A stretch of DNA of 44,160 nt from a bacterium F11 (GTDB taxonomy: Bacteria > Elusimicrobiota > Elusimicrobia > F11), in assembly GCA_002176905.1 (NCBI GenBank), contig MSYE01000077.1:1-44160 (forward strand), given 5' to 3'. The stretch's first letter is position 1, and the number at the start of each line of letters is the position of its first letter. A program made the position numbers and the translations under genes. Under the pieces are notes generated by a model that was not told where the DNA came from, ran no database searches, and worked only from the letters and a program-made list of their open reading frames with translations. Below are positions 23,315 to 32,125 of this stretch, piece by piece.

Positions 23315-23572
23315 TTACTTCAGGTGCTTTGCAATTAACTTCGTCATCTGGAACATGTTCACTTTCTTTTTGCCCCCAAAAACCGGCTTTAGGTTGGCAT
23401 CAGCAATAATGCTCCTTCTGTCCTTCTTATCTTGCAATTTTTTCCTTTTGATGTAGGCCCATACCTTCTTTGTAACCGCAGTTCGAGGCAGGGGCTTGTT
23501 GCCCACGATTTTGCCCAGAGCAGGCGAAGGTTTTAAGGGTTTCATAAATGCCTTATTTACTTTTCTAGCCAT
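23315..23572 (-). CDS. SWIB/MDM2 domain protein
   Basis: The product is 85 residues and is a single SWIB (BAF60b) domain. The motifs are FMKPLKPSPALGKIVGNKPLPRT, VTKKVWAYIKRKKLQD, RRSIIADANLKPVFGGKKKVNMFQMTKLIAKHL. In eukaryotes the domain belongs to SWI/SNF complexes. Among bacteria it is known from Chlamydiae, where some copies are fused to topoisomerase I, and from scattered other phyla. The protein is strongly basic and probably interacts with chromatin or topoisomerase, but no bacterial role is settled. AAGGAGG directly precedes ATG 23572. The gene is monocistronic with its own terminator. Confidence 0.93.
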   Translation of the reverse strand: MARKVNKAFMKPLKPSPALGKIVGNKPLPRTAVTKKVWAYIKRKKLQDKKDRRSIIADANLKPVFGGKKKVNMFQMTKLIAKHLK

Positions 23573-23722
23573 TCTTCCTCCTTAAAAAGTTGGTCAGCCT
23601 GGTGTCTCCATTTAGACTCTGCCACGACTGCTTAACCAATCTATCTCTTTTACGAAGGAATTTCTACGAAAAATATGAGTCTTTGGCTATAGGTTTGTTA
23701 ATGAAATTTGGATAGCTCTAAT

Positions 23723-24982
23723 TTATTTATTAAAAGGATTCCACATGAGGTAGACATGCCGCTCTTCGTTTTGGACTCCGTTTCTCCAACGTGGATCCGT
23801 TGACTCAAAAACAAGGAACCGCCCGTCATCTGAAAAAGAAGGATTATCACAACTTTTGTTGCACACGACTTGAAATTGGTTCTTTTTTCGATCCATGATG
23901 ATGAGGCCACCGGAGTCTTCTTTTTCAAAACCCCGAAATACAAAAGCCAAATACCGACCATCGGAACTTAAAGTCGGGCTATGAGCCCCTCCCTTGAACC
24001 GATCCTTTGTAATGTTTGTTATGGTTTCCGATTTTCGGTCGAATAAGTATAGGTCGGAAACGGTAATTGCAACAAAAGGGTCGGACATATCCTTCTTGAA
24101 TCCTTCAAATACCAAAAAGCGAGCTTTCCCATCCATCGCAAATTGTCCCACCCGTTTCTTTTCAAAATCAAAGCCGAAGGCATGGGAATCAATGCGATCC
24201 ATTTTTTTCTTTTTTCGATCATATAAGTAGAGATGAAAGGAAAGAGAGACATCAGAAATAGAAGGATCCAGATTGGTGGCCGCCGATTTAAAAGCCACAA
24301 AACGGCCATTGTGACTCAAAATGGATTGAAAACTCTGTCGATCTGCAGGTTCCCCCTCTTCGGTTTCACTTACCAGTTCCAATTTTTCTTTTTGAAGATC
24401 AAATACATAAACGGCCCGAAAGGCATTCTTTTGACGGGAGAGAAAACGGGAGGCATCTGAGGAAAAGGAGATGACTTTTCCTGTTTTGTTAAGAACTGGA
24501 TTGAGATTCTCTCCTTCCGATATGCTGATATTGGGATCGCTCGTAATATAGGTCAAATCTTCCCTTAGGGCATCGAAAAGAACAATATCGGATTCTCTTG
24601 GCGGTTCACCACGGACAGCGGAAGCCGAATAGGAATGAAAAACAACGAATCGACCATCGGAACTAATCTCTGGAGCGCCATTGGCATATTCTTTACCGGG
24701 ATACTTTATTCGGCTTAAGGTCTTCTTTTTGCGATCCACCATATAAATATCCCATTGACGGTTATCATCATCGGGCGTGAGACGGGCTTTGGACTGAAAA
24801 ACAACGAATCGTCCATTTTTGCTTAATCGGGGATGGTAACTCTCTCCTTGAATCTGTCTTCCCTGGTCAGAGGGTGCGCTTAACCATTCGATCCCTGCTC
24901 CTAGCAAAGGACCATATCCCAGAGAAACGATAAGGATGAGGGCTATCGGAAATTTTATTCTTATCAATTCATCCACTCCCAT
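23723..24982 (-). CDS. TolB/WD40-like beta-propeller (PD40) exported protein
   Basis: The product is 419 residues with an N-terminal signal or anchor (about residues 10-30). It is followed by repeated PD40-type blades: SKNGRFVVFQSK, SSDGRFVVFHSY, NKTGKVISFSSD, SHNGRFVAFKSA, MDGKARFLVFEG, SSDGRYLAFVFR and SDDGRFLVFEST, each paired with a DIYMVDRKKK / LYLYDRKKK strand. That makes a six- or seven-bladed propeller of the TolB kind, probably periplasmic or surface-bound. Its 5' end overlaps the helicase gene by 19 bases; a TTG 15 bases further in is an alternative start. The ligand is unknown. Confidence 0.82.
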   Translation of the reverse strand: MGVDELIRIKFPIALILIVSLGYGPLLGAGIEWLSAPSDQGRQIQGESYHPRLSKNGRFVVFQSKARLTPDDDNRQWDIYMVDRKKKTLSRIKYPGKEYANGAPEISSDGRFVVFHSYSASAVRGEPPRESDIVLFDALREDLTYITSDPNISISEGENLNPVLNKTGKVISFSSDASRFLSRQKNAFRAVYVFDLQKEKLELVSETEEGEPADRQSFQSILSHNGRFVAFKSAATNLDPSISDVSLSFHLYLYDRKKKKMDRIDSHAFGFDFEKKRVGQFAMDGKARFLVFEGFKKDMSDPFVAITVSDLYLFDRKSETITNITKDRFKGGAHSPTLSSDGRYLAFVFRGFEKEDSGGLIIMDRKKNQFQVVCNKSCDNPSFSDDGRFLVFESTDPRWRNGVQNEERHVYLMWNPFNK

Positions 24983-26871
24983 GCACTTTGATGTGCGTCA
25001 ATTTTATCAATGTAATCTAGAAAATTTTTGTAGAAGGGGTGCCCCCCAATGGTAGAGCTGTCACCCACAACAATGAGAAGACGTCTGGCACGGGTCATTC
25101 CAACATTCATCCGTCGCGTATCGTTTAAAAAACCCACCTCTCCCCGTTGATTGCTCCTCACCAGGCCCAATAAGATAATTTCTTTTTCTCGACCCTGAAA
25201 ACTGTCAATGCTACCGATTTCCAAGTGTTTCTCGCGGCACAACAATCGCAACCGTTTAACCTGGGCCACATAGGGCGTAAGAATCGCAATTTTTGACGCG
25301 GCCACACCACTAAACCTTAGGCCGCTGAGGATCTTTTGAATGAGTTCTGCCTCTCCCTCATTTTCTCGGCTTTCTAAGAGTTCATTCCACGTTTCTTCGA
25401 AACCGGTTCCAGCTGTATCAATAAAATAGAGCGGATTTTTGGTCAATCCGGACTCTTTGACTCCCTCCATTTGGTTGGCGGTATGGGAAGCCACGGTTTT
25501 ATCGGCGATCAGCTTTCCTTCATAAAATTGTTGAGAAGAAAATTCCATAATGACGTTATTCATTCGGTATTGATACCGCAGAAGGGTTTGGAGTTTATTT
25601 GGGAGAAGATCTTTTAGGCGCTCAAAAAGGGTTGTTGAGAGTCCATTCTCAGCGGCTTCTCTGGAATAAATCGTTGGAGGCAACTGACAGGAATCTCCAG
25701 CAAAGACCACCTTTTTCCCATGGGTAATGGGAATCCACGATAAAGGTTCCGTGGCTTGAGAAGCCTCATCCATAACCACCAGATCAAACTTTTCTTTGGA
25801 AAGTTGGGGCCCAATTCCACCGTGGGTGGCCAAAACCACTTGTGCTTGGCGAATGATCTGGCGGCGAATCGCAAACTCATGGTTGCGGGCGGCTTTCCAC
25901 AACTCATCAATTTGGGCCTGCATCTCTTCGATTTCACGATACCGAATACCTCTCCCTCGCTCTTTTTTGCGACGCATCTGTGTGATCAACCGATGACGCT
26001 CTTCATCCATTTCCTGAATCTCTTCTTGTCCTTCATGTTCCTCCTGAAGAGCGGAGAGGGTCACATGATGCAATGGTTCCAACACACGGGCAGGGTGACC
26101 CAAACGAACCAAGCGATAACTTTCAGAAAGAAGCTTCTCAACCATGTTGTCTACGGCAATGTTGCTCGGAGCCGATGCCAAAACCCGATATCCTTGGCTG
26201 ACCGCCTGGCGGATAACTTCGATGAGTACCGTGGTTTTACCCGTTCCCGGTGGTCCATGAATGATGGCCGTATCAGCGGTGGAGAAACATTTCTGGACCG
26301 CTTCAATTTGATATTGATTAAGCTCCTTATTATAAATGGTTATGGGAGGAGCCTTCTCAAGGACGGGCTTCTCCAAACCCAAAAAAATCTCTCGAAGACG
26401 AACGAGGTCGGGACGACCCGATCGACGGGCTTGCCTCAAGGCCTGTTTCATGCGGCGATAGGTGGCATCACTTCCAATCATATCCAACTGACAACTTCCT
26501 TTGGGGATGGGATTGGGGGAGGGTCCATTGAGGGCCACTGTTACATGAAATTCGTCAACATCATACAATGTTCCATCAACGGGTTTTAAGGAAGAGGGTG
26601 GAGGGTAAGTCAACAAAACATTGTCACCTTGGTTCATGGCATGGAAAGGAGACAACCCCTCTGCTGAAACCTGTGATTTGGTGAGGACCAAAAGTGGAAT
26701 CCCCCCCACCCCCACATCATCTCCTGTAATTTGAAGACGGGTGACGGTTTTCCCAAGGGATTCGCGAACCTGGAGAGGGAATCGCTCAAGCTCACGCTTG
26801 TTTTCCTCTTTTTCGGCTTCCCGCTCGATTTCCACCAGCTCAAGTAAATTTTCAAAGTGATCGATTGTCAT
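24964..26871 (-). CDS. IGHMBP2-like superfamily 1B DNA/RNA helicase
   Basis: The product is 635 residues of the Upf1/IGHMBP2 (SMUBP-2) group. The motifs are Walker A HGPPGTGKTTV (205-215), ASAPSNIAVDNM, Walker B LVVMDEASQATEP, AGDSCQLPPT, LRYQYRMNNVIMEFSSQQFY, IGSIDSFQGREKEIILLGLVRS and VGMTRARRLLIVVGD. The N-terminus (residues 1-180) is the stalk and beta-barrel region. Such bacterial helicases are 5'-3' translocases, possibly acting on R-loops or in repair. It overlaps the downstream beta-propeller gene and is divergent from the basic protein gene at 26915. There is no strong Shine-Dalgarno sequence at ATG 26871. Confidence 0.9.
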   Translation of the reverse strand: MTIDHFENLLELVEIEREAEKEENKRELERFPLQVRESLGKTVTRLQITGDDVGVGGIPLLVLTKSQVSAEGLSPFHAMNQGDNVLLTYPPPSSLKPVDGTLYDVDEFHVTVALNGPSPNPIPKGSCQLDMIGSDATYRRMKQALRQARRSGRPDLVRLREIFLGLEKPVLEKAPPITIYNKELNQYQIEAVQKCFSTADTAIIHGPPGTGKTTVLIEVIRQAVSQGYRVLASAPSNIAVDNMVEKLLSESYRLVRLGHPARVLEPLHHVTLSALQEEHEGQEEIQEMDEERHRLITQMRRKKERGRGIRYREIEEMQAQIDELWKAARNHEFAIRRQIIRQAQVVLATHGGIGPQLSKEKFDLVVMDEASQATEPLSWIPITHGKKVVFAGDSCQLPPTIYSREAAENGLSTTLFERLKDLLPNKLQTLLRYQYRMNNVIMEFSSQQFYEGKLIADKTVASHTANQMEGVKESGLTKNPLYFIDTAGTGFEETWNELLESRENEGEAELIQKILSGLRFSGVAASKIAILTPYVAQVKRLRLLCREKHLEIGSIDSFQGREKEIILLGLVRSNQRGEVGFLNDTRRMNVGMTRARRLLIVVGDSSTIGGHPFYKNFLDYIDKIDAHQSAWEWMN

Positions 26872-26914
26872 AATGGAATGTTATAATTAATTCAATGTTT
26901 TGTCGGAGGATGAA

Positions 26915-27244
26915 ATGTCAAAAAAACAAACTTTTGCAAAAGAATTAAAAGGCCTGGGAAAAGATCTTTCCAAAGCGTTTAAAATCATGTTGTCCAGTGA
27001 GGAATTTAAGCACTTAGAGAAAGAAATTGCGACAGGTGCCAAAGCCATCTCAAAAAGTCTACAAAAAAGTCTTTCTGCCGCACGGAAGAGCCCTTCAACC
27101 AAAAAGTTGAAAACCCGCCTCAAACGTGTTGTCAAAGCTGGAAAGAAGGAAGGAACCGAAAAAGCCCGAAAAGCCCAAACAACAGCCACCAAGGGCCTCA
27201 GAAAAGCGCGGCACGCCATTCGGAATCTTCAAAAGAAAAAATAA
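26915..27244 (+). CDS. Small Lys/Ala-rich basic protein
   Basis: The product is 109 residues from ATG 26915, with GGAGG 6 bases upstream; an upstream TTG frame is rejected. It starts MSKKQTFAKELKGLGKDLSK and continues with helical Lys/Ser/Ala stretches, ending in ARHAIRNLQKKK. The composition (very many Lys and Arg, few acids in the second half) resembles histone H1-like nucleoid proteins, though the N-terminal ELKGLGKDL...SSEEFKHLEKEI part is amphipathic rather than disordered. DNA or RNA binding is plausible from charge alone. It is divergent from the helicase gene by 43 bases. Confidence 0.75.
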   Translation: MSKKQTFAKELKGLGKDLSKAFKIMLSSEEFKHLEKEIATGAKAISKSLQKSLSAARKSPSTKKLKTRLKRVVKAGKKEGTEKARKAQTTATKGLRKARHAIRNLQKKK

Positions 27245-27288
27245 CCTTAATCTCTCGTTTCAAGTTTCGGATTCCGAAGTTCCGGTTT

Positions 27289-27426
27289 CGAGCTTACTAG
27301 AACTCAGGGGTTCGAATTAGGGCTTCAAGGACTCAATTGCCCCACGAAAGGAATTACCAACTTAAATGTGACAGGTTTTTGGTTCGTTGAAGTTCTGATT
27401 CTAAGTTCGAAATCCTAGTAAGCTCG
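27289..27426. repeat. Imperfect long hairpin, third sequence type
   Basis: CGAGCTTACTAG (27289-27300) is perfectly inverted at 27415-27426. Weaker pairing lies on either side, for example left GGCTTCAAGG against right TTGAAGTTC. The 27245-27442 gap is full of TTCGAA, TTCGGA and TTCAAG words and holds no ORF. It separates the basic protein gene from the membrane protein gene, which are convergent. It looks like a decayed member of the same architectural class as the other hairpins. Confidence 0.6.
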
Positions 27427-27442
27427 GAGCTCGAATATCTAA

Positions 27443-28021
27443 TTATGAGTTCTTATTAAAATAACCACACACCGCAGGCGAGTGGAAATACCATGCCATC
27501 CAAAAAAGAGGAAGGATCATGAGGATGGTCGAACCCCAAACGGTCCAGGTTAGGATTAGGGGGATATCTTTCACCAGGCCGGCTTCGACCAAGGCAGGGA
27601 TTCCTAACGTGTTGGACATATGCTGAAAGAAGGCCACGATATAATGGGCGGCAGCGACCAAGCCCAGCATGGAAACCACATTAAAGACAGAAAGGACCAG
27701 CCTCCCGATGTTCTTCCGGATTAAGAAAAACCAGGAAGCCCAACAAATTCCGATGGAAAAAGTAAGCTGACCGAAGGTTAAGGGAACATAATATCGAATA
27801 ACCTTTTCAACCATCATTTGAAAGCCGGGAATTTGTGAATAGGGTTGCTTATCAAACAGCGTTCGAATGTGGTCGACCTGGAAAAGAGACGGCAAACTTA
27901 AGATTCCCAACAAAACCCCCAAAGCGCCAAGGACAAGCCAAGACCACCCGATCAGAAGGAAAAATCGAGGAGATTTTGACGGTGGGGTACCAGCTGAGGC
28001 TTGATTCAAATTTTCTTCCAT
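27443..28021 (-). CDS. Four-helix membrane protein of unknown function
   Basis: The product is 192 residues from ATG 28021 (TTG two codons earlier is possible; there is no clear Shine-Dalgarno). The cytoplasmic N-terminus is Ser/Pro-rich (QASAGTPPSKSPR). Four membrane helices follow, beginning at FFLLIGWSWLVLGALGVLL, YVPLTFGQLTFSIGICWASW, LVLSVFNVVSMLGLVAAAHY and TWTVWGSTILMILPLFWMAW. I recognise no family. It is divergent from leuC with 121 bp between. Confidence 0.7.
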   Translation of the reverse strand: MEENLNQASAGTPPSKSPRFFLLIGWSWLVLGALGVLLGILSLPSLFQVDHIRTLFDKQPYSQIPGFQMMVEKVIRYYVPLTFGQLTFSIGICWASWFFLIRKNIGRLVLSVFNVVSMLGLVAAAHYIVAFFQHMSNTLGIPALVEAGLVKDIPLILTWTVWGSTILMILPLFWMAWYFHSPAVCGYFNKNS

Positions 28022-28088
28022 GGCCAAATTTATATAAAATATATGTATCCCTTTCGAGTAAAATCGCTTGAATGAGAATTTCCTAACA

Positions 28089-28126
28089 AATCCGAAATTC
28101 GTGGCTTGAATTTCGGATTATTTTTT
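28089..28126 (+). terminator. Terminator-like hairpin in the leuC leader
   Basis: AATCCGAAATTC (28089-28100) pairs perfectly with GAATTTCGGATT (28108-28119) around a 7-base loop and is followed by ATTTTTT. It ends 16 bases before the leuC ATG, with the CGGAG ribosome site in between. No plus-strand gene lies between it and the divergent membrane gene, so it can only act on leuC transcription or on a short leader RNA. I see no leucine-rich leader peptide; MYPFRVKSLE (28059-28091) is the only short ORF. Confidence 0.65.
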
Positions 28127-28142
28127 CGGAGAACGAACTAAA

Positions 28143-29552
28143 ATGGCACCCAAAACAATTATTGAGAAAATCTGGGACAATCATATTGTTCATGAAGAAC
28201 CGGGGAAGGCGTCAATCCTTTACATTGATCTCCACTTGGTTCATGAAGTCACCAGTGCCCAAGCTTTTGAAGGTCTACGCCTCAACAAACGAAAGGTAAG
28301 AAGGCCCAACCTGACCTTCGCCACCATGGACCACAATATCCCGACAACAGATCGGTCAATTCCTATTCAGGATCCTTCCTCTAAAAAGGCGGTTGACACC
28401 CTGGCACAGAATGCAAAAGAATTTGGCGTTACCCTCTTTGATATGTTGAATCCGAACAGTGGCATAGTTCATGTGATTGGACCTGACCTGGGGATAACAC
28501 AACCTGGTAAAACCATTGTCTGTGGGGATAGCCATACATCCACACATGGCGCGTTTGGGGCCCTGGCCTTTGGGATTGGAACCAGTGAAGTGGAACATGT
28601 CATGGCCACACAATGTCTTCAACAATTTAAGCCCAAAACCATGGAAATCCGTATTAATGGAAAGCTACCCCATGGAATCACGGCCAAAGATGTCATTTTG
28701 CATGTCATTCACAAAATAGGAACAGATGGCGCCACCGGTTATGTCATTGAATACACTGGGGAGGTGATGCGATCCTTCTCAATGGAAGAACGGATGACCG
28801 TCTGCAACATGACCATAGAAGCCGGTGCCCGCGCTGGCTTGGTTTCACCCGATGAAAAAACCTATTCCTATCTAAAAGAGAAACCACAAGCTCCGAAAGG
28901 TTCAAACTTTGATGAAGCGGTTAAGAAGTGGGATCAGCTCAAAACCGATCCGGGAGCTCATTATGATACGGTCATTGAGTTTGAGGCCAAGGATATTCTC
29001 CCCCAAATTACATGGGGAACCAGCCCCGGCATGGGTTGTGACATCGCAGGAAGGACCCCTGATCTCGAAAAGGTATCCGATCCCAACCTCAAACAGACTT
29101 ATGAGAAAGCGTTGGCCTATATGGGTCTTAAAGCCAATCAACCGCTAAAGGGTTTGTCCTTGAATCGTGTTTTTATCGGAAGTTGTACCAACGGCCGAAT
29201 TGAGGATTTGCGGGCCGCCGCCAAGGTGATCAAAGGCTATAAGGTGGCGAAGACCGTCAGGGGCATGATTGTTCCGGGTTCTCAACGCGTTAAAGCCCAA
29301 GCAGAAAAAGAAGGCTTGGATAAAATTTTCACAGAAGCTGGTTTTGAATGGCGCGAATCTGGGTGCAGCATGTGTTTGGGAATGAACGAAGATATCCTCA
29401 TCCCACAAGAACGCTGTGCCTCAACCAGCAACCGAAACTTCGAAGGCCGCCAAGGAAAAGGCGGTCGAACTCACTTGGTAAGCCCCGCCATGGCCGCCGC
29501 CGCAGCGGTTAAGGGGGAGTTTGTGGATGTGAGGGAGTGGGCGTACCGGTAA
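28143..29552 (+). CDS. leuC: 3-isopropylmalate dehydratase, large subunit
   Basis: The product is 469 residues, the usual length for bacterial-type LeuC. It isomerises 2- to 3-isopropylmalate in leucine synthesis, together with LeuD. Family marks include EKIWDNHIV, the TMDHNIPT stretch, [21 protein letters not shown], and the 4Fe-4S ligands in [13 protein letters not shown] and [12 protein letters not shown]. The C-terminal [24 protein letters not shown] block is complete. GGAG lies 11 bases before ATG 28143. leuD follows after 183 bases that hold a long hairpin. Confidence 0.97.
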   Translation: MAPKTIIEKIWDNHIVHEEPGKASILYIDLHLVHEVTSAQAFEGLRLNKRKVRRPNLTFATMDHNIPTTDRSIPIQDPSSKKAVDTLAQNAKEFGVTLFDMLNPNSGIVHVIGPDLGITQPGKTIVCGDSHTSTHGAFGALAFGIGTSEVEHVMATQCLQQFKPKTMEIRINGKLPHGITAKDVILHVIHKIGTDGATGYVIEYTGEVMRSFSMEERMTVCNMTIEAGARAGLVSPDEKTYSYLKEKPQAPKGSNFDEAVKKWDQLKTDPGAHYDTVIEFEAKDILPQITWGTSPGMGCDIAGRTPDLEKVSDPNLKQTYEKALAYMGLKANQPLKGLSLNRVFIGSCTNGRIEDLRAAAKVIKGYKVAKTVRGMIVPGSQRVKAQAEKEGLDKIFTEAGFEWRESGCSMCLGMNEDILIPQERCASTSNRNFEGRQGKGGRTHLVSPAMAAAAAVKGEFVDVREWAYR

Positions 29553-29567
29553 AAAGTTGTTTGGAAT

Positions 29568-29695
29568 TTCTTTTGGATTTTGTGCTTGGTCTTGGATCTT
29601 CAGGGTGAGTGGCCACTTAAAATTTACAGAACCCATAAGATCAGACATTTGGTTCCTTGAATGATCAAGAATTCCAAGCACAAAATCCAAAAGAA
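29568..29695. repeat. Long hairpin between leuC and leuD
   Basis: TTCTTTTGGATTTTGTGCTT and two further bases (29568-29589) form a perfect 22-bp stem with 29674-29695. Imperfect pairing continues inwards (TCTTGGATC against GATCAAGAA). The words CTTTTGGA, TTTTGTG and CTTGG give the arms a low-complexity look. It lies inside the leuCD transcript, 40 bases before leuD, so it could uncouple the amounts of the two subunits or serve as an RNase III site. Confidence 0.85.
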
Positions 29696-29735
29696 TATTT
29701 AAATTTCAATTTTCATTAACCAAACAGGAGTGCCC

Positions 29736-30332
29736 ATGCAACGCTTCACTCAACACAAAGGCCTCACCGCCACCCTGGATCGACAACATGTCGATACCGA
29801 TCAGATCATCCCCAAACAATTCCTGAAACGGATTGAGAGGACGGGATTTGGTCAATTCCTCTTTTACGATTGGCGTTATTTAGAGGATGGGAAGACACCC
29901 AATCCCTCCTTTGAATTGAATGCGCCCCGCTTCAGAGGAGCCAGCATTCTCATCACGCGCGACAATTTTGGGTGTGGGAGTTCAAGAGAACATGCCCCCT
30001 GGGCCATCTTGGAATACGGATTCCGGGCTCTTATCGCTCCCTCCTTTGCAGATATTTTTTATAACAACTGTTTTAAGAATGGGATTCTTCCGGTTGTCTT
30101 GGACGGAAAAACTGTTGGCCGACTATTTGAGGAGATCAAGGAAAAGGAAGGATACCAACTGGAAGTTGATCTTGAAAAACAAATTCTAAAAACGCCATCT
30201 GGTGAGGCCATCTCTTTTGATATCAATCCCTTCCGCAAGCATTGTCTTTTGAATGGCCTCGATGATATTGGTCTAACCCTGCAACAAGAAAAAAAGATCA
30301 CGACCTACGAGTCCACCCACCCCATAACATAA
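29736..30332 (+). CDS. leuD: 3-isopropylmalate dehydratase, small subunit
   Basis: The product is 198 residues from ATG 29736 (AGGAG five bases upstream; a GTG two codons earlier is unlikely). Family marks: [73 protein letters not shown]. Together with LeuC it forms the isopropylmalate isomerase. It is the last gene of the leuCD unit and ends 10 bases from the convergent membrane protein gene. No leuA or leuB is in the window. Confidence 0.97.
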   Translation: MQRFTQHKGLTATLDRQHVDTDQIIPKQFLKRIERTGFGQFLFYDWRYLEDGKTPNPSFELNAPRFRGASILITRDNFGCGSSREHAPWAILEYGFRALIAPSFADIFYNNCFKNGILPVVLDGKTVGRLFEEIKEKEGYQLEVDLEKQILKTPSGEAISFDINPFRKHCLLNGLDDIGLTLQQEKKITTYESTHPIT

Positions 30333-30342
30333 TCCCAAAGGA

Positions 30343-31416
30343 TTAACGAAGCGGATTTGTTAATTCTTTGGATTCAACAGCCACCAGTTCCATTCGGATT
30401 GTGGTAAGGAAGGTTTGGAGTGGTACAACCATCAGAAAAAGGAAGAGGATTCCAATAGCGAAGCCCAGGACCACCAACACGGTTCCAATCAGGATTTTCG
30501 CAACCCAACCCAACTTGACCATAAGGGCCACAAGACCCCCTCCAATCAGAAGAGTGGGCAATCCCACAATCAACCCCACAATGAGAAGTCCAATAAAAAG
30601 GGCCAAACCAAAAGCAATGCAGAAAACAATATAGAGGAGAGTATAGACAACAGCTTTCCCGACATTATCCATCAGAAATCGACAGATTAACTTAATCGCG
30701 GCAGTGGCACGAAGATTTTTCCCGTACATAACAATGGGAAGAAAGGCATCAAGCAACCAATAGAAAACAATCCAAATAAGGATGATAACGAAAGAGCCCG
30801 CCAAACCGATAAGAATGTTTTTTAGATTCAATTCCGAGGGGCTCCCAATCATCAAAAAATAGTAGGCAAATCCAGCAACAAAGGCGATCAGAAGGGGAAC
30901 ATAAACCAAAAGGATTTTGAATCGAAAAAAAGAGTTACCAACCTCTTTTGTTTCTCTCCAAAAACGTCCAAACCAGACCTCCCCTTTGACAAGAGAGGAA
31001 TAAGTCATCATGGTAAATCGACTCGAAATCCAGAGCCACAACAATCCCAAAAATAACATAAGAACCAAAAAGACAACAGAAGCCATAATAATCCACTTTT
31101 TTTTCTCATCCCAAAACTTTTTTAACTTACTGATTCTCTCATCCACTTCTCCTGTAACCTGACCAAGCTGTTCCGGCGCAGGATCGGGAAGACCTATCTG
31201 ATTATTGGTCACTGTGGCTTGATCATCTTGATTAACTTCAATTTTGGCCTTCCGATCAGGCGAACCTGCTGGAAAATTAAAACCCGGGAAGCTGGCACAA
31301 CTCCCCGTTAGCATGTAGAGCACAAGCAATTTCAACCAGAATATTTTTCGGATGGGCCAGAGGAGTTCCCTTGTTCGTTTAAAGGCCTCATCAATACACT
31401 TAAGAAAGATATCCAT
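30343..31416 (-). CDS. Polytopic membrane protein, unknown
   Basis: The product is 357 residues. An N-terminal hydrophobic stretch (KLLVLYMLTGSCASFPGF) is followed by a polar region (about 50-105) and about six membrane segments: one near 110-133, a pair near 165-215, then WIVFYWLLDAFLPIVM and two long Gly-rich helices near the C-terminus. ARTRELLW-like and SSRFTMMTYSSLVKGE stretches recall a broad group of membrane proteins of unknown role seen in archaea and bacteria. It is the last gene of a three-gene run with the beta-barrel-like and small exported proteins (6- and 7-base gaps). No function can be assigned. Confidence 0.72.
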   Translation of the reverse strand: MDIFLKCIDEAFKRTRELLWPIRKIFWLKLLVLYMLTGSCASFPGFNFPAGSPDRKAKIEVNQDDQATVTNNQIGLPDPAPEQLGQVTGEVDERISKLKKFWDEKKKWIIMASVVFLVLMLFLGLLWLWISSRFTMMTYSSLVKGEVWFGRFWRETKEVGNSFFRFKILLVYVPLLIAFVAGFAYYFLMIGSPSELNLKNILIGLAGSFVIILIWIVFYWLLDAFLPIVMYGKNLRATAAIKLICRFLMDNVGKAVVYTLLYIVFCIAFGLALFIGLLIVGLIVGLPTLLIGGGLVALMVKLGWVAKILIGTVLVVLGFAIGILFLFLMVVPLQTFLTTIRMELVAVESKELTNPLR

Positions 31417-31422
31417 TATCTT

Positions 31423-32118
31423 TTAGAATTCTCCATTAAAGTAATCATCATATGATTTTTCTTTTCCTCTTTTTGCGCTCCATGCCATTCGAAAATGGAC
31501 CGTTATGGTATCCAAAGGGGATTCATCTGTAATAACCCTTGTTGTGGCGTTGGAGGCTTCTAGGTCAGGATAGGAATTACCCAAAAATCCCCCCAGTCCC
31601 AATCCAAACAAAATATTGTGCTTTTTATCATAAAAATCAAGAACCAAAAGAGGAGAGTACAAGCCCGTCCCCCATCCCGTTTTTTCACCTGACGCCGATC
31701 CAAGTGACGGACCCTTTAGATCAAAATCAGTTTTGGCATGGAAACCACCAAAAGCCAAGCTTAATCCAAAAAATTTATAAAAAAAGGAAACCCGCGGACC
31801 AATAAAAGGAAGAACAATCGAACTGGTTTCGGCTTCCAGCTTTTCCCCGTTCGATGCGGTAAAGTCAAAATCTCGTTTGATAACACCCCCCCCCACAACA
31901 AAGCCAACCCGAACAAATCGATTAAGAGACCAAAGCCGTGAGGCCATCACCATCCCGCCCCCATCCAGAGGATAATCAACGGCAATCTCATTAAAAACGT
32001 GACGTTCCGCAAAAACCAGATTACGCCCCGCACTCCACATAAGAGAAAACACAAAGAGGATGACCAAGGGCCTTATTCGAAGTTGCGGGATTCCAAAAAA
32101 TGTTAATAATTTGAACAT
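31423..32118 (-). CDS. Outer-membrane beta-barrel-like protein
   Basis: The product is 231 residues with an N-terminal signal (LVILFVFSLMWSAGRNLVFA). The rest alternates in short amphipathic strands separated by Gly/Asp turns (VRVGFVVGGGVIKRDFDF, FGLSLAFGGFHAKTDFDL, ILFGLGLGGFLGNSYPDL, TVHFRMAWSAKRG), as in 8-stranded porin-like barrels. It starts 7 bases after the stop of the small exported protein and precedes the polytopic membrane protein. No specific family is recognised. Confidence 0.65.
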   Translation of the reverse strand: MFKLLTFFGIPQLRIRPLVILFVFSLMWSAGRNLVFAERHVFNEIAVDYPLDGGGMVMASRLWSLNRFVRVGFVVGGGVIKRDFDFTASNGEKLEAETSSIVLPFIGPRVSFFYKFFGLSLAFGGFHAKTDFDLKGPSLGSASGEKTGWGTGLYSPLLVLDFYDKKHNILFGLGLGGFLGNSYPDLEASNATTRVITDESPLDTITVHFRMAWSAKRGKEKSYDDYFNGEF

Positions 32119-32125
32119 CTTTTTC

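Noticed and set aside
28028..28142. T-box or leucine leader peptide before leuC
   Set aside because: Only about 120 bases are available and no T-box motifs or Leu-codon run are present.
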